A stretch of DNA of 64,000 bases from Capsicum annuum (Eukaryota > Streptophyta > Magnoliopsida > Solanales > Solanaceae): the NCBI RefSeq assembly GCF_002878395.1, contig NC_061115.1, positions 56,200,197 to 56,264,196 of the forward strand, in the 5' to 3' direction. Position numbers and translations under genes: made by a program. The notes below the pieces were generated by a model that saw only the letters and a program-made list of their open reading frames with translations, made no database searches and was not told the origin of the DNA. Below, one piece after another: positions 21,536 to 31,447 of the stretch. The stretch's first letter is position 1, and each line of letters begins with the position of its first letter.

Positions 21536-22894
21536 TGTCTCCCAAAAGAAAAAAGAAAAAGTGGATCAATGTCTGACCACTAAAAAAAAGGCTACAGTAC
21601 AGAGGGATTCGGAGGAGCTTCCAAAACAATCTCACTTAGGAAAAAGTAAAGCTGAAGAGAGATGTGAAAATAATATTGAGGGAGGTGGACAAGGGTCCAT
21701 AGATGGTGATGAAGAAAATGAAAGTGAGAAAGAGGAGGAATTGAAGAGTCAGAAAGAGAAAGAGGATAATCATCAACATGATGATAATGGATCACCGGCG
21801 GGGCGTGAGTTAATATTGACATCCCAGCATGATCCTATCAAACTTTTAGTATTGACAGGTTTTAAGTTGCGATGCCGATAAATGACCCAGAAGGAAAATA
21901 ACTAACTAGTCAAATTGTACTTAAATATCAGATGTGAAATTTTTTTGAACATTTTATGAAAATTATGAAGAATGAAAACATAGGTGGACTTTTTAAGAAG
22001 AGCTTCTTTGGATGCTTTCTTGAGCTTCCTGAGGACCCCTATGGCTGTATCCGTTTCCCTATGATTATGGTATATGGTCTTCTTAAGCGCAGGATCAAGT
22101 ACGCGAGGGATGATAAATATCCAAAGGAGGGGGGAAAAAAGAAGATGGATGAAATCTGGATCAACTACTGTAGCATGCTTGTTTGTTTTGGCTTACAAGA
22201 GTTTGCCATAGTAACGGGCTTGAGATGCCATCGTCCAGAAGAATCACTACCGCGCAAAATATCCAAGGCAAGAAAATGCAAGGGAAAAATAGATGGGTTG
22301 TTTGACATTTCTTGACGTGGCAATAAAACATCGGATTTATTGACAGATCTTGAGAATAAAACCATACCAGAGCAGTACAGAGAGCAATTGTGCTTAGTTT
22401 GGTTTGTCCATTCAATTATATTGGGTAGAGACGTCAACAAGGTCATGGAAGATGATTTGTTGGCGTGTGCTTAGGATTTTGATAAATTCAACAATTATCC
22501 CTGGGGAAATGACACCTTCTACTTGACTGTCCAATATTTACTGACAAAGCTATCGTCAGGGACGACCATATTATACGGCTTTTCTTGGGCTTTCATGGTA
22601 AAATTAATCACTAATTTTACTCATCCATTAATTTATATTGAATATAGTTATTATGATTTTTTTTTGCTTGCTTCCTGTTTACATTTTTTAGGCTTGGGCA
22701 TTTGAAGCCATTCCTCCCCTCCGAAAGTAGTTAATGGATTACCCGAATAAGGTTTCTCATCCAAGGATGTTTAGGTGGTTGGCTGCAAAGAACAACACCA
22801 ATATTAAGGAGGCTGATCTCTTTAACCCTCCGGATGATGCAGTACGTCTTCTTCAAGTAAAATAATTCTACTCAAAGATAAGAAAGATATTGAA

Positions 22895-23190
22895 CAGATG
22901 TTATATCTGGTGCAACAGATGTTATATCTGATGCACCAGATGGGACATCTGTTGTAATGGGGTATATCTTGCATCAGATTACCCATCTGCTGCTTTAAGT
23001 CTCTGAACCCGACTCCTAAAAGATTAACCATCTATTGTAAATTGTACAATAGATGTTTAATTTGATAACATATCATTCATTTGTTATGACGTACAGATCA
23101 TCTATTGCATAATAGATTACATGTCTTGTGCAGCTGTTGCAACAGATGATTGATATTTTGCATCAGATTATCCATGTGTTGCTCTATTTT
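22895..23190. repeat. Palindrome cluster 6, inside an Ulp1-gene intron
   Basis: Repeated ACAGATGTTATATCTG, CACCAGATGGGACATCTGTTG and GTTGCAACAGATGA units fill the 486-bp intron between the FNPPDDA and HPWFVPT exons. CTGATGCAC variants mix with CTGTTGCAAC. The equivalent intron of the minus-strand copy is only about 91 bp and has none. Confidence 0.85.
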
Positions 23191-24164
23191 TCTGAACCAG
23201 ACTTAAATGGATTTTAATCATATACTTCAAACTATGTAACAAATGGGTCTTTTTTTCAAAAATATAGCCCAACTGTGAAAATTATTATATTATATGATTT
23301 AAATACATCTGTCTTTTTTTTTTATAGGTTGTGCATCCATGGTTCGTGCCTACTGTGGAGGAGTCAGTGATGACTTCTTATATTACTCTAGGTTATGTTG
23401 ATACTATTGCAGACCCAACGGTGGAGTTAATAAAGAAGGAATTGGCTGGAGCAACAGCCGTAAGAAGGGAAGTTAGGAAAGATCAGCCTAATGTTGAGGC
23501 TCTTCATGACTAACTTTTTACTAAGGCAGATCCGGGTGCTTCTTTTGGTAAAGTTGTTGGTGTTGGTGGCAGGCATACTGATGCTACTACCATTCATGAT
23601 GATGAGCATGTTGATTCTCAAGAAAGAATAAATATGTTTGAAAATATCCCTTTTCACCCTTATACATGTCCCTCTCACCCCTCTTTACCCTCGTGTTTTC
23701 ATTGCGAATGCAATGAGTGCAAGGACAGACAGGATAAAATCTTTGAAAAAGTAGAGGCTATATCTAAAACTATCGAGGAATTCAAATTCAAGATGTGTTT
23801 CATACCATCCAAGAAGGTGAGGGAGCCACCCACTCATACAGCGTTGGTTAGGATAAAGAAAAGAGCAATTAGAGATGTACTCTCAGCTCGAAAATTAAAA
23901 GAAATTGCAATTTCTCCTTCTCCAAAAGCTGTTGAAGTTCAGGGGCCAGTCAAGAAGGTGGACATATACACGGAACTTGACGTCGAAGAGAAGAGGGATC
24001 CGCGATAGGCCAAGAATGCCAAGCCTGGCACACCAGATTACCCCAGGCCTCTCTTTTCCCTCTAAGACTTCCAGACTATGACTTATATATGTATGCCGTA
24101 CGAGGACAAGGCAAGTTTACTTTTCCTAACCTAGCCCTTCTAATCTACCCCATGAAGAAGAATC

Positions 24165-24320
24165 TATGCAATAGATTTCACGTCTGTTGCAAAAACTGGG
24201 TATACTAGTGCAACTGGTTATGGTTCTGTTGCAAGTTATTATCCATATGTTGCATAAGTTGCGTTGGATTATTGATTCAGAGAACTCTATGCAACAGATG
24301 AACCATCCGTTGCATCTTTA
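24165..24320. repeat. Palindrome cluster 7, inside the third intron
   Basis: GCAATAGATTTC, GTCTGTTGCAAAA, TTCTGTTGCAAG and GCAACAGATGAACCATCCGTTG units lie inside the 24,111-24,390 intron of the plus Ulp1-like gene. Confidence 0.75.
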
Positions 24321-25159
24321 CAATTACTAACCTGTTTAAAAATTGACTTCTTATCTCATAATATGTTGACATAATTCTTTGCCTCATGAGGAAAAGGCAA
24401 TTAATGTACCGAGAAGCTTATGACACTGCCGATAGGATAATGGGCCTTGACTTCTGCAAGAAGCTCAAGGATAGGTATGATCAACTCAATGGAGAGGCGT
24501 CAACCCTTAGCGTGGGACTTGATTTCCTAGTTCCTACATTTGTCTTGGATGAAGAAGAAATGTTAAGATATGTTAGAGGGGACAGGCCAAATCCACGCAG
24601 CAAGAGTTGGACCAAGGCAAAAAGGATTCTTGCAGTCATTAGTGTGAACGGAATGCATTATCGGGCTATTTAGATACTACTCGAGGTGGGAAAAATTAAT
24701 GTTTATGACTCCAACGTACCTCTCGTCGACGATTTCGATCTTTTTTTCCTCGTGGAGCCACTGATGGTGCTGTTGTCCATCTTGGTGAGGGAGGGTAATC
24801 TGATGAATCATCTGCCAAAGAAATTGTTGATGAAGAAATCATGGGATTTTAAAGGTTGAAATAGGGGAATGATCCTTTCAAAAGATGATGCCGCTAAAGT
24901 GAGCGGCTCGCACGCTCTTGCACACATTAAATGTTTGCTGACCGGCACAGAAATGGCCAAGCCAATGACTTTTCTGTGCGACAAAGTTGTGGCAAACCTG
25001 TATGATTTCTAGGCTTATGGGGTACTAACTGAATGCTTGAAGCCTGTGTATATAGAAGAGCCTATGAAATAGAAATTTTTAATTTCAAGTCACCCTTCAC
25101 TTTATTATATGTACATGTAGGGGTAATAACTTTTTTCTGATGAAAGTTGAGTTTTTTTA

Positions 25160-25350
25160 TAATGCAATAGATTAGATTGTCAATCTGTTGTAAAATATCT
25201 TTAATTTGTTCTAGCAGATAGTTTATCTGTTGCAATAAGTTGTTCATCTGTTGTATTACGCTGATGTTATTTCTATGAATAATCTAATAATCTAAGTCTA
25301 ATCTGTTGCAACAGGGGAAGACCTTCTTGATAATTTCCAACAGATAACCT
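25160..25350. repeat. Palindrome cluster 8 in the convergent spacer
   Basis: GCAATAGATTAGATTGTCAATCTG, TCTAGCAGATAGTTTATCTGTTGCAA and CATCTGTTGTATTA fall between the 3' end of the plus Ulp1-like gene and the GRF remnant. The same unit order recurs at 26,250-26,400, so these are probably duplicated segments. Confidence 0.75.
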
Positions 25351-25459
25351 AAATTTTTTAACATATGCCTAAATCCTTTTGATATTTTCTAATAGTTACG
25401 CTTGAATATTCATGTGCTCGTCGACAACAAAACAATAGCAAATACACACACCACCATGA

Positions 25460-25813
25460 AAATTTCAGCAATTAGGCTTCAATATCCATGTGCCCAACAA
25501 TACCAAACTAGTAGCAATAACGGCAACAATATAGTATATTCTTGCTCAATTTGTTTCTCTTCAAAAGCCTTGACTTTGTTCAACAAACTCCAGATTATAC
25601 GATTTGCTTGTGAAGGATGTCATTCTTCATACCAATCAAAGAAATCACATCCACCCAATTTCTATAAAAAAGAGAACACAATTACAAGTCATTAATTAAT
25701 CAACTAATTAAATAAAAAGATATTACCTTTGAAATCTTACAAACAAAAAACCTACGACCCATATTTTGTTGAGTCCAAGAAGTCTTTAACCGAGCTTCAT
25801 GACCGCACTTACA
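25460..25813 (-). pseudogene. GRF zinc-finger protein fragment (broken)
   Basis: Exon 1 (25,813-25,727, minus) reads CKCGHEARLKTSWTQQNMGR then RFFVCKISK and ends at a donor AAG/GTAATA. After an intron of 65 bp and an acceptor TTTTATAG, exon 2 (from 25,661) reads LGGCDFFDWYEE, then TGA, then HPSQANRIIWSLLNKVKAFE. This is the zf-GRF pattern (Cys-x-Cys-Gly-His, then GRRFFVC, then Gly-Cys-x-Phe-Phe-x-Trp). The TGA is one base from an Arg codon. GRF fingers bind single-stranded nucleic acid and are common in short plant ORFs near MULE-derived genes. An in-frame TGA also lies just upstream of exon 1, so the 5' end is missing or differently spliced. AT-rich leader sequence extends to about 26,050. 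Confidence 0.8.
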
Positions 25814-26066
25814 ATATCAAAAATCTTTATCACAAAAAAATAGTGGAAGATGCGCTCAACATTATCAAGGTCATTTGTAAAAAATGAAAGTAATAATTTG
25901 AAGAATTTGGATAGATAAAAGAAGATGATGATGAAAAAGAAGATTTGGGAATTTAGGGTTAATCTTATGAGGAAGATGAATATATAAGACAATGAGGGGA
26001 AAAAATAACCGTTGGTAGCCAAGTGACGGCAAGTCAGCGAAATATTCCAAACTGAAACTGACATAT

Positions 26067-26146
26067 TTGATGCCTATTTTATTTTACGTGTTTAAAATGA
26101 ACATGTTTACTTGATGCCTATTTTATTTTAGGTGTTTGAACTGAAC
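26067..26146. repeat. 44-bp direct duplication
   Basis: TTGATGCCTATTTTATTTTA begins at 26,067 and again at 26,111. Each is followed by a near-identical GTGTTTGAACTGAAC-type tail, so this is a two-copy tandem duplication with period 44. Confidence 0.85.
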
Positions 26147-26249
26147 ACCGTCGATGGGTTGCGCCTTTTTTATTTCAATTCAATTTACTTTAAGCTTTTT
26201 ACACGTAGTGGCAATTTTTTATGTCCAATGAAAGTTGAATTTTTATAAT

Positions 26250-26720
26250 GCAACAGATTCTCCGTCTATTGTAACAGTTATCCTACCTGTTCTGACATAT
26301 AGTTTATCTGTTGTAATAGGTTGGTCATCTGTTGTATTATCTTAATATTTTTATCTAAATTCTATCTGTTGCAATAGTGGGAAGACCTATTTGATAAATT
26401 CCAACAGATAACCTACCTATTGCAACATATGTATAAATCTGTTCAATTATTCCAATAGATATGTTGTCTGTTGCAACAGATAAAGTCCATCTGTTGCAAC
26501 ATATGTCTAAATCTGTTCTTTTTCTCCCAATAGATGTGTCATCTATTGCATTATCTCGATATTTTTATCTAAAGTCCATCTGTTGCAACAGTGGGAAGAC
26601 CTGTTTGATAAATTCCAATAGATCACCTACTTGTAGCAACATATGTCTAAATCTATTTGATTTTTTCAACAAATGTGTCGTCTATTGCAACAGATACATT
26701 ATTTGTTGCAATATTTGAAT
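26250..26720. repeat. Palindrome cluster 9
   Basis: This is a dense cluster: CTGTTGCAACAG cores occur near 26,468 and again, as half-sites, near 26,492 and 26,580. A longer unit carrying GTGGGAAGACCTGTTTGATAAATTCCAA appears twice (about 26,370-26,440 and 26,590-26,650), so the array is built from a nested unit of about 215 bp. Confidence 0.85.
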
Positions 26721-27230
26721 CTAGTATTCCTTTTCAATTAATAAGTTCAAATCTAAGGAATAAATAAAATTCGTAGACAAAAATAAATAAATCACAGCCT
26801 TCATAAATTAGATGAAATAAGTCAACGAATAAATAAAATGTAAAAAAATTGTTGCGGGTACAGATCTCAAAAAATACATCGACAACAATTTAAGTATATT
26901 GCCAAGGATTTCTTTGACAGACTCAAGCTATAAAGATATACTTAGTATGGATAAGTTGTTCTTCATCCAGTGCTTTGAAATTCGGCTTTGCTCGTCGTGG
27001 ATCTTTATTGTCGCTTGCGTACGGTTTATGTTCTTTTTGTTCTCCATATTTCCATAAAAAAAGTAGTATATTGTCAATGCTGTTCAGCAATAGCTTCTTC
27101 TACATCCACCTGGAAAGCCAGAATTGGTCAATGCTAATTACGGAGATACAACAAAATGGAAAAGGATAACTCATCTTTTTTAGCAAATCAAACAGGTCTT
27201 CCTCCCATTTTAATTTGTCCCAAACATATT
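26720..27230. other. Spacer, no gene recognised
   Basis: AT-rich sequence lies between two palindrome clusters. A short open frame at about 26,975-27,169 has no recognisable domain and is probably chance. Confidence 0.45.
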
Positions 27231-27234
27231 ATAT

Positions 27235-27530
27235 TTTTGTTGTAACAATGAATTAACTGTTGGGATAAATTTCTACATGAGGAAGACCCTGTGTGATAAT
27301 TTCCAATGGATGAACCATCCGTTGAAACATATGAATCATCTGTTGCAGCAGATAGGTAGTCTGTTAGTACAAATAAAAGTGGTACGAAGAGCTGTTTGAT
27401 TTGCTAAAACAGATGAGACATATGTTGCACCAAATAAAGTATCTGGTGCAACAGATTAGTCAACTGTTGCAATAGATGTATATAGTTGTTTGATAATTTT
27501 CAGCAGATGTGTCATCTGTTGAAATAGATA
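27235..27530. repeat. Palindrome cluster 10
   Basis: CATCTGTTGCAGCAGATAG, GGTGCAACAGATTAGTCAACTG and TCAGCAGATGTGTCATCTGTTG occur within about 300 bp. The cluster lies at or beyond the 3' end of the minus-strand Ulp1-like gene. Confidence 0.8.
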
Positions 27531-27559
27531 TATTTCTATTTGCTTTGTCAGTTGAAAGA

Positions 27560-29424
27560 CATAATATATTTACCTCCATAAGCTTATACTACTCTTCTTT
27601 GGACATTGTACGTTGCTCAGTGCAACACACAGACAGAGGAGTTGCAATTTTGCTTTTTTGGATGCCTGATAATGCCCTAGAAATCACTATCCTTCTCCTC
27701 TCGGCCCTAATCTCTAATGGAGTGGATGGAAATAAAATCTTCTTTGATGGAATGAGACCCCTCTTAGATATCAATTCCTTTATAGAAGCAGTTAATGCAT
27801 TAATAGCATTAATCACTACATCATGTTTCGCCCTGCAGTCTTAACATTTGCATGCAAAACATTCGCTGGGAGAGGAAAAATCTATATAACCAGTATGATC
27901 ATGCTCATAATGGTTTGCTTTGAATACTGTAAGAGGATATCATTAGCACCAACAGCAGCACCACTACCATCACCAACAGCTCCATCAACAACAACAAGCC
28001 CACTCTCCAAAATTGATTTTTTTTGTAATAGCTGTTGCTCCAAACAATTCCATTTTTATTTTGTCGATGACCTTAGGATTTGATAAAGTTTGCACAGACC
28101 GTAAAGTAAGAAAAAATGACATTTTCAACTCTAGATTGGTCGGAACTTGCGACGGATGCACATTCTAACATAAATCATTACGTATATTAGAATGATGATT
28201 AGATCATTCCAAAAAAATATTACTTAAAGAAAAAATTAATTATAATTATACTTACTGCATCATTCGGGGGGTTGAAGAGATCAAGAAATTTTTTATTTTT
28301 ATCAGTTTTGGCAGACAACCATCTCAAGATTCTTGGACAGGAAACTCCTTCCTGGTAGTTCACTTGTTGTCTCAAATAATGGATGGCTTCAAATGACCAA
28401 GCCTATAAAATAACGAAAATAAATCAAAACCATTATTGAGCAAAAAAATGAATGATATCATAATAGAAGAAAGAAATATTTACCATGAAAGCCCATGGGA
28501 AGCCATATAAGTTGACTGTCTTTGGTGCTAACGGAGTGAACAAATATTTGACAGTCATTTTGAAGCTTTCATACTCCCATGGATAGCTGTTAAAAACCTC
28601 AAGATCCTCGAGGAGCTTTATTAAATCAAGGATTATGTTGTTGTTAATGTCTCTCGCCCAAAGAATATTATGTACAAACCAAACTAAGCACAATGACTGC
28701 TTGTGGTTCTTTGAAAGTCCTTTAACTTTCAACGCTTCTATAAAATTTTTATTTTTGAAGCTTGGACCAACAATGGACACCAGGTCATCATGATCAAACT
28801 ACTTACCTTTGCCTTTTTTGGGTGTGTGGGATATTTTTTTTTGGGTTAGAATAGGTATAACTTGGGAAGGAGGATAATATTTTAGTCTAGTAACTATGGA
28901 AACTCCTTCCAACCAAAACAAAAAGGCATGCCACAGTAATTTATCCACACCTCACCCATCTTATCTTTGTTTTCATACATAAACCTATGCTTGAGAAGTT
29001 CATATATCATTTTCATTTGGAAACGAGCATTGTTTTCCTCCGGCAAATCAAGATATTTTCCAAAGCAGCTATTCTTGAAATAAGCATCAAATTTTTGTTC
29101 TCAAAGTATTTTTCTGAAGGCGTCGAAAGATTTTCCTATGGCCGACTTAACCACGAAATCACCTGTTAAATCTGTAGCACCATCGCACTGTATTCTTATA
29201 GGATAATAATCAATGCTGAAGGCTTTGACCGTCTCTTCAGTGGAAGGGCTATTAGCATCTGCATCATCTCTTTTGAAATATTCCTCCTCCCCATGTTCAT
29301 CATATTCTGCTCCTGATTGAGATAATGCTTGTAAAGCAAGCTCATAGAGTGGTGGATGTAGCCTAGCTGCTTCATTTGTTCCTTTACTTGAACTTGATTC
29401 GGTTTCTGTTCTTTTGGGAACCAT
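27560..29424 (-). pseudogene. DUF1985 / Ulp1-like protease gene, broken (minus copy)
   Basis: The ATG at 29,424 opens [15 protein letters not shown] and an acidic region, then after a TGA a DUF1985 part with KYLDLPEENNARFQMKMIYE and GEVWINYCGMPFCFG. A break near 28,870 precedes SIVGPSFKNKNF, LCLVWFVHNILWARD and LYGFPWAFM (donor after 28,484). Exon 28,402-28,256 is open: AWSFEAIHYLRQQ, LRWLSAK, DLFNPPNDA. After a 91-bp intron the next exon starts at about 28,164 (NVHPSQVPTN, KMELFGATAITKK) and frays toward INALTASIKELISKRGLIPSKK (27,589-27,816). Exon junctions match the plus copy. The C-terminal protease part is not visible. A leader exon (about 30,700-30,471) and its donor precede an intron full of palindromes. 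Paralogue of the 21.5-25.1 kb gene. Confidence 0.87.
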
Positions 29425-29529
29425 ATTATCTAAAATTAATAGGAACATAAAATAATATATTATTGTTGATTAATGCATCATTAAAAAAGGATAACAGTAA
29501 ATCAAACAAGCAAAATAATAAAATAATAA

Positions 29530-30265
29530 TTGCAACAGATCACCGATCTGTTGCACCGGGTAGTATATCTATTGCAGTATATAACCAAACTGTTGTAGCG
29601 AATGAGTAATCTATTGCAACAATACAAAACATATCACTCATCTTTTAAGACAGATGAATAGTCTGTTCAATAAATCACACAACTATTATGACATTATCTA
29701 TTGCAACATATGAGTGATCTATTAGAATAGTTAAATAATCCATAGCAATGACTGAATAATCTGTTGTGACAATATAAAACATATCACTTATCTGTTGAGA
29801 AAGATGAATGGTCTATGCAACAGGTCACACATTTGTTGCAACACATGAGTGATCTGTTGGAATAGTTATTAGTGGTCAATATTGTTTAGATTTCTTCCAA
29901 CATAGGGTCATCTATCGCGGAAGATAAATGATTAGTTGGAAAAATCAAGTCTTGGACTTTTCCTGTAGGAAGAGTTGGTAGGATTTTATCCAACAGGAGG
30001 TTCATCTGTTGCATTAGATCATTAATCTAGTAGTTCTTCCATTGCACCAGATGGTTAATTAGTTGCATCAGATTTTTTATCTGATGCTTAATCTGTTGCA
30101 ACATATGGTAAAGGTGTTGCATCAGATATTTAATCTGTTGCATCAAATTATTAATCTGTTGCATCAGAATTATAATCTGATGGTTCCCATGGTGCATCAG
30201 ATATCTGCTGTATTATATGATAAATCTGTTGCATCAGATGGTAAATATATTGCACCAGATGGGTA
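29530..30265. repeat. Palindrome cluster 11, in the leader intron of the minus Ulp1-like gene
   Basis: This is the longest cluster. The first half carries CTGTTGCAAC variants with AACATATCACTCATCTG-type sub-units repeated at about 29,630 and 29,780. From about 30,000 to 30,265 the unit shifts to ATCTGTTGCATCAGAT, with CAT replacing CAA. The array ends close to the donor side of the intron at 30,470. Confidence 0.85.
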
Positions 30266-30695
30266 ATCTGTTGGAGGAAACAATAGCATAATTTTGTTAA
30301 ACAAAAAACAACAATTTGACCATTTTTACCAAGAACAAGAACAGAACAAGTCAAACCAAATTGTCTTTTTATTTTTATAAATAAAAATAATAAAAATCAA
30401 ACTTCAAAAAAAGCAACAAACAACAAAATATCATAATTCACTTCAAAAGGAGAAGAGAGGAAATACCAGAAATTAGGATTTTATTCAAACCGTATTTCAA
30501 ATTAGTACAATAAATATTGAAATTATTAACCGATACTATAAGAGAAGTTGGCTCAAGTTCCTCATTTTCTTCAAAACTAAAAAGGACATAAATTTTTACC
30601 TGTGAAAGAAGAAAAGGAACGATGAAGAATTCGAAGCTTTTGTGGCCGGAGAGCAAGGCTGTCATGTCGATTAAAGTCAAAAAGAAACTCAAAGT

Positions 30696-30975
30696 CCAAC
30701 TATTTGTAGTCGGATGTTGAATTAGCCGAGAATTGAAATAGGAAATTTGCAGAACAGTTGGTTGAGAGAGAGTTGAGAGAAGCTGTCGAGAGAGGGATGA
30801 GAGTCAAGTTGATTGAATTGAAGAGGGGAACTCGCAGCCCAACTATTTGTCGTCGGAGGTAGAAGTCATCGAGAGTTGAAGGAAGAAATTTTATAGAACT
30901 TTTGGTTGGGAGAGAGTTGAGAGAAGCTGTCGAGAGAGAGGAAAGAGTGGTTTATTTGGATTGAAGACGGGTGCG
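30696..30975. repeat. Two-copy 143-bp duplication at the minus Ulp1-like promoter
   Basis: CCAACTATTTGT begins at 30,696 and 30,839. Both copies run through GTTGAGAGAAGCTGTCGAGAGAG. Read on the minus strand this is a CT-rich core-promoter or leader region for the gene starting downstream at 29,424. Confidence 0.8.
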
Positions 30976-31447
30976 GGTTGGGTTGATTTGTATTTTTCAA
31001 AAGATTAGAAAGTTTTAAAAATATTAATCAAGTCCACAATTAACTTAATCAGGTTTCTAATGATGTTTGACCCTATCTGTTGGTGAATGTCACCAATCCT
31101 TCATTCAAGACTTAAAAGACACCTTTCCTTCAATTTTCTCTACTTAGCAGGGTTTATGTTGAGCATATCATGAGTATTGATATGAAAAGTATTATGAATA
31201 GAGTGTCCTCCACACTTCAACTCTATTGAATCAGTCAACTTGCCTTTCACACCTATTATTTCTTCTTCTCGAAATAGCAATAAGTTACGAAAAGAAAGTC
31301 TCGAGAAGATACTTAGAGCTTGTAGCCTTTATATAGATTATACTTTTTTGTGAAAAACTAGCCAATAATAGAAAACATTATCAAACCCTTATAAATATCA
31401 CATATTATTAGTGGAAATGGGAGATTGGTATTAATTCATTAATTTTA

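Larger units (their letters stand above)
21536..25071 (+). pseudogene. DUF1985 / Ulp1-like protease gene, broken (plus copy)
   Basis: The ATG at 21,536 opens a Lys-rich start; a one-base A-run shift then moves the frame into an acidic region (21,561-21,881). DUF1985 sequence follows: FLELPEDPYG, WINYCSML, FGLQEFAIVTGLRC, LCLVWFVHSI, ILYGFSWAFM. Introns: 22,598-22,691, 22,842-23,327 and 24,111-24,390 (the last appears GC-AG). Later exons give HPWFVPTVEES, LAGATAVRRE, FENIPFHPYT, FHCECNECKDRQDKIFEK and FIPSKKV. The C-terminal C48-like part has VNGMHYRAI then TAG, and INVYDSN; a catalytic Cys is not evident. Stops at 22,314, 22,473, 24,006 and 24,671 show decay. Ulp1-type domains cleave SUMO, and plant MULEs of the Kaonashi type carry such genes. 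The family call is strong; transposon origin is inferred. Confidence 0.88.

Noticed and set aside
11395..30265. CRISPR-like arrays of short repeats
   Set aside because: The repeats are short palindromes with irregular spacing and many variants, in plant DNA with introns and retrotransposons; no cas genes or regular spacers.
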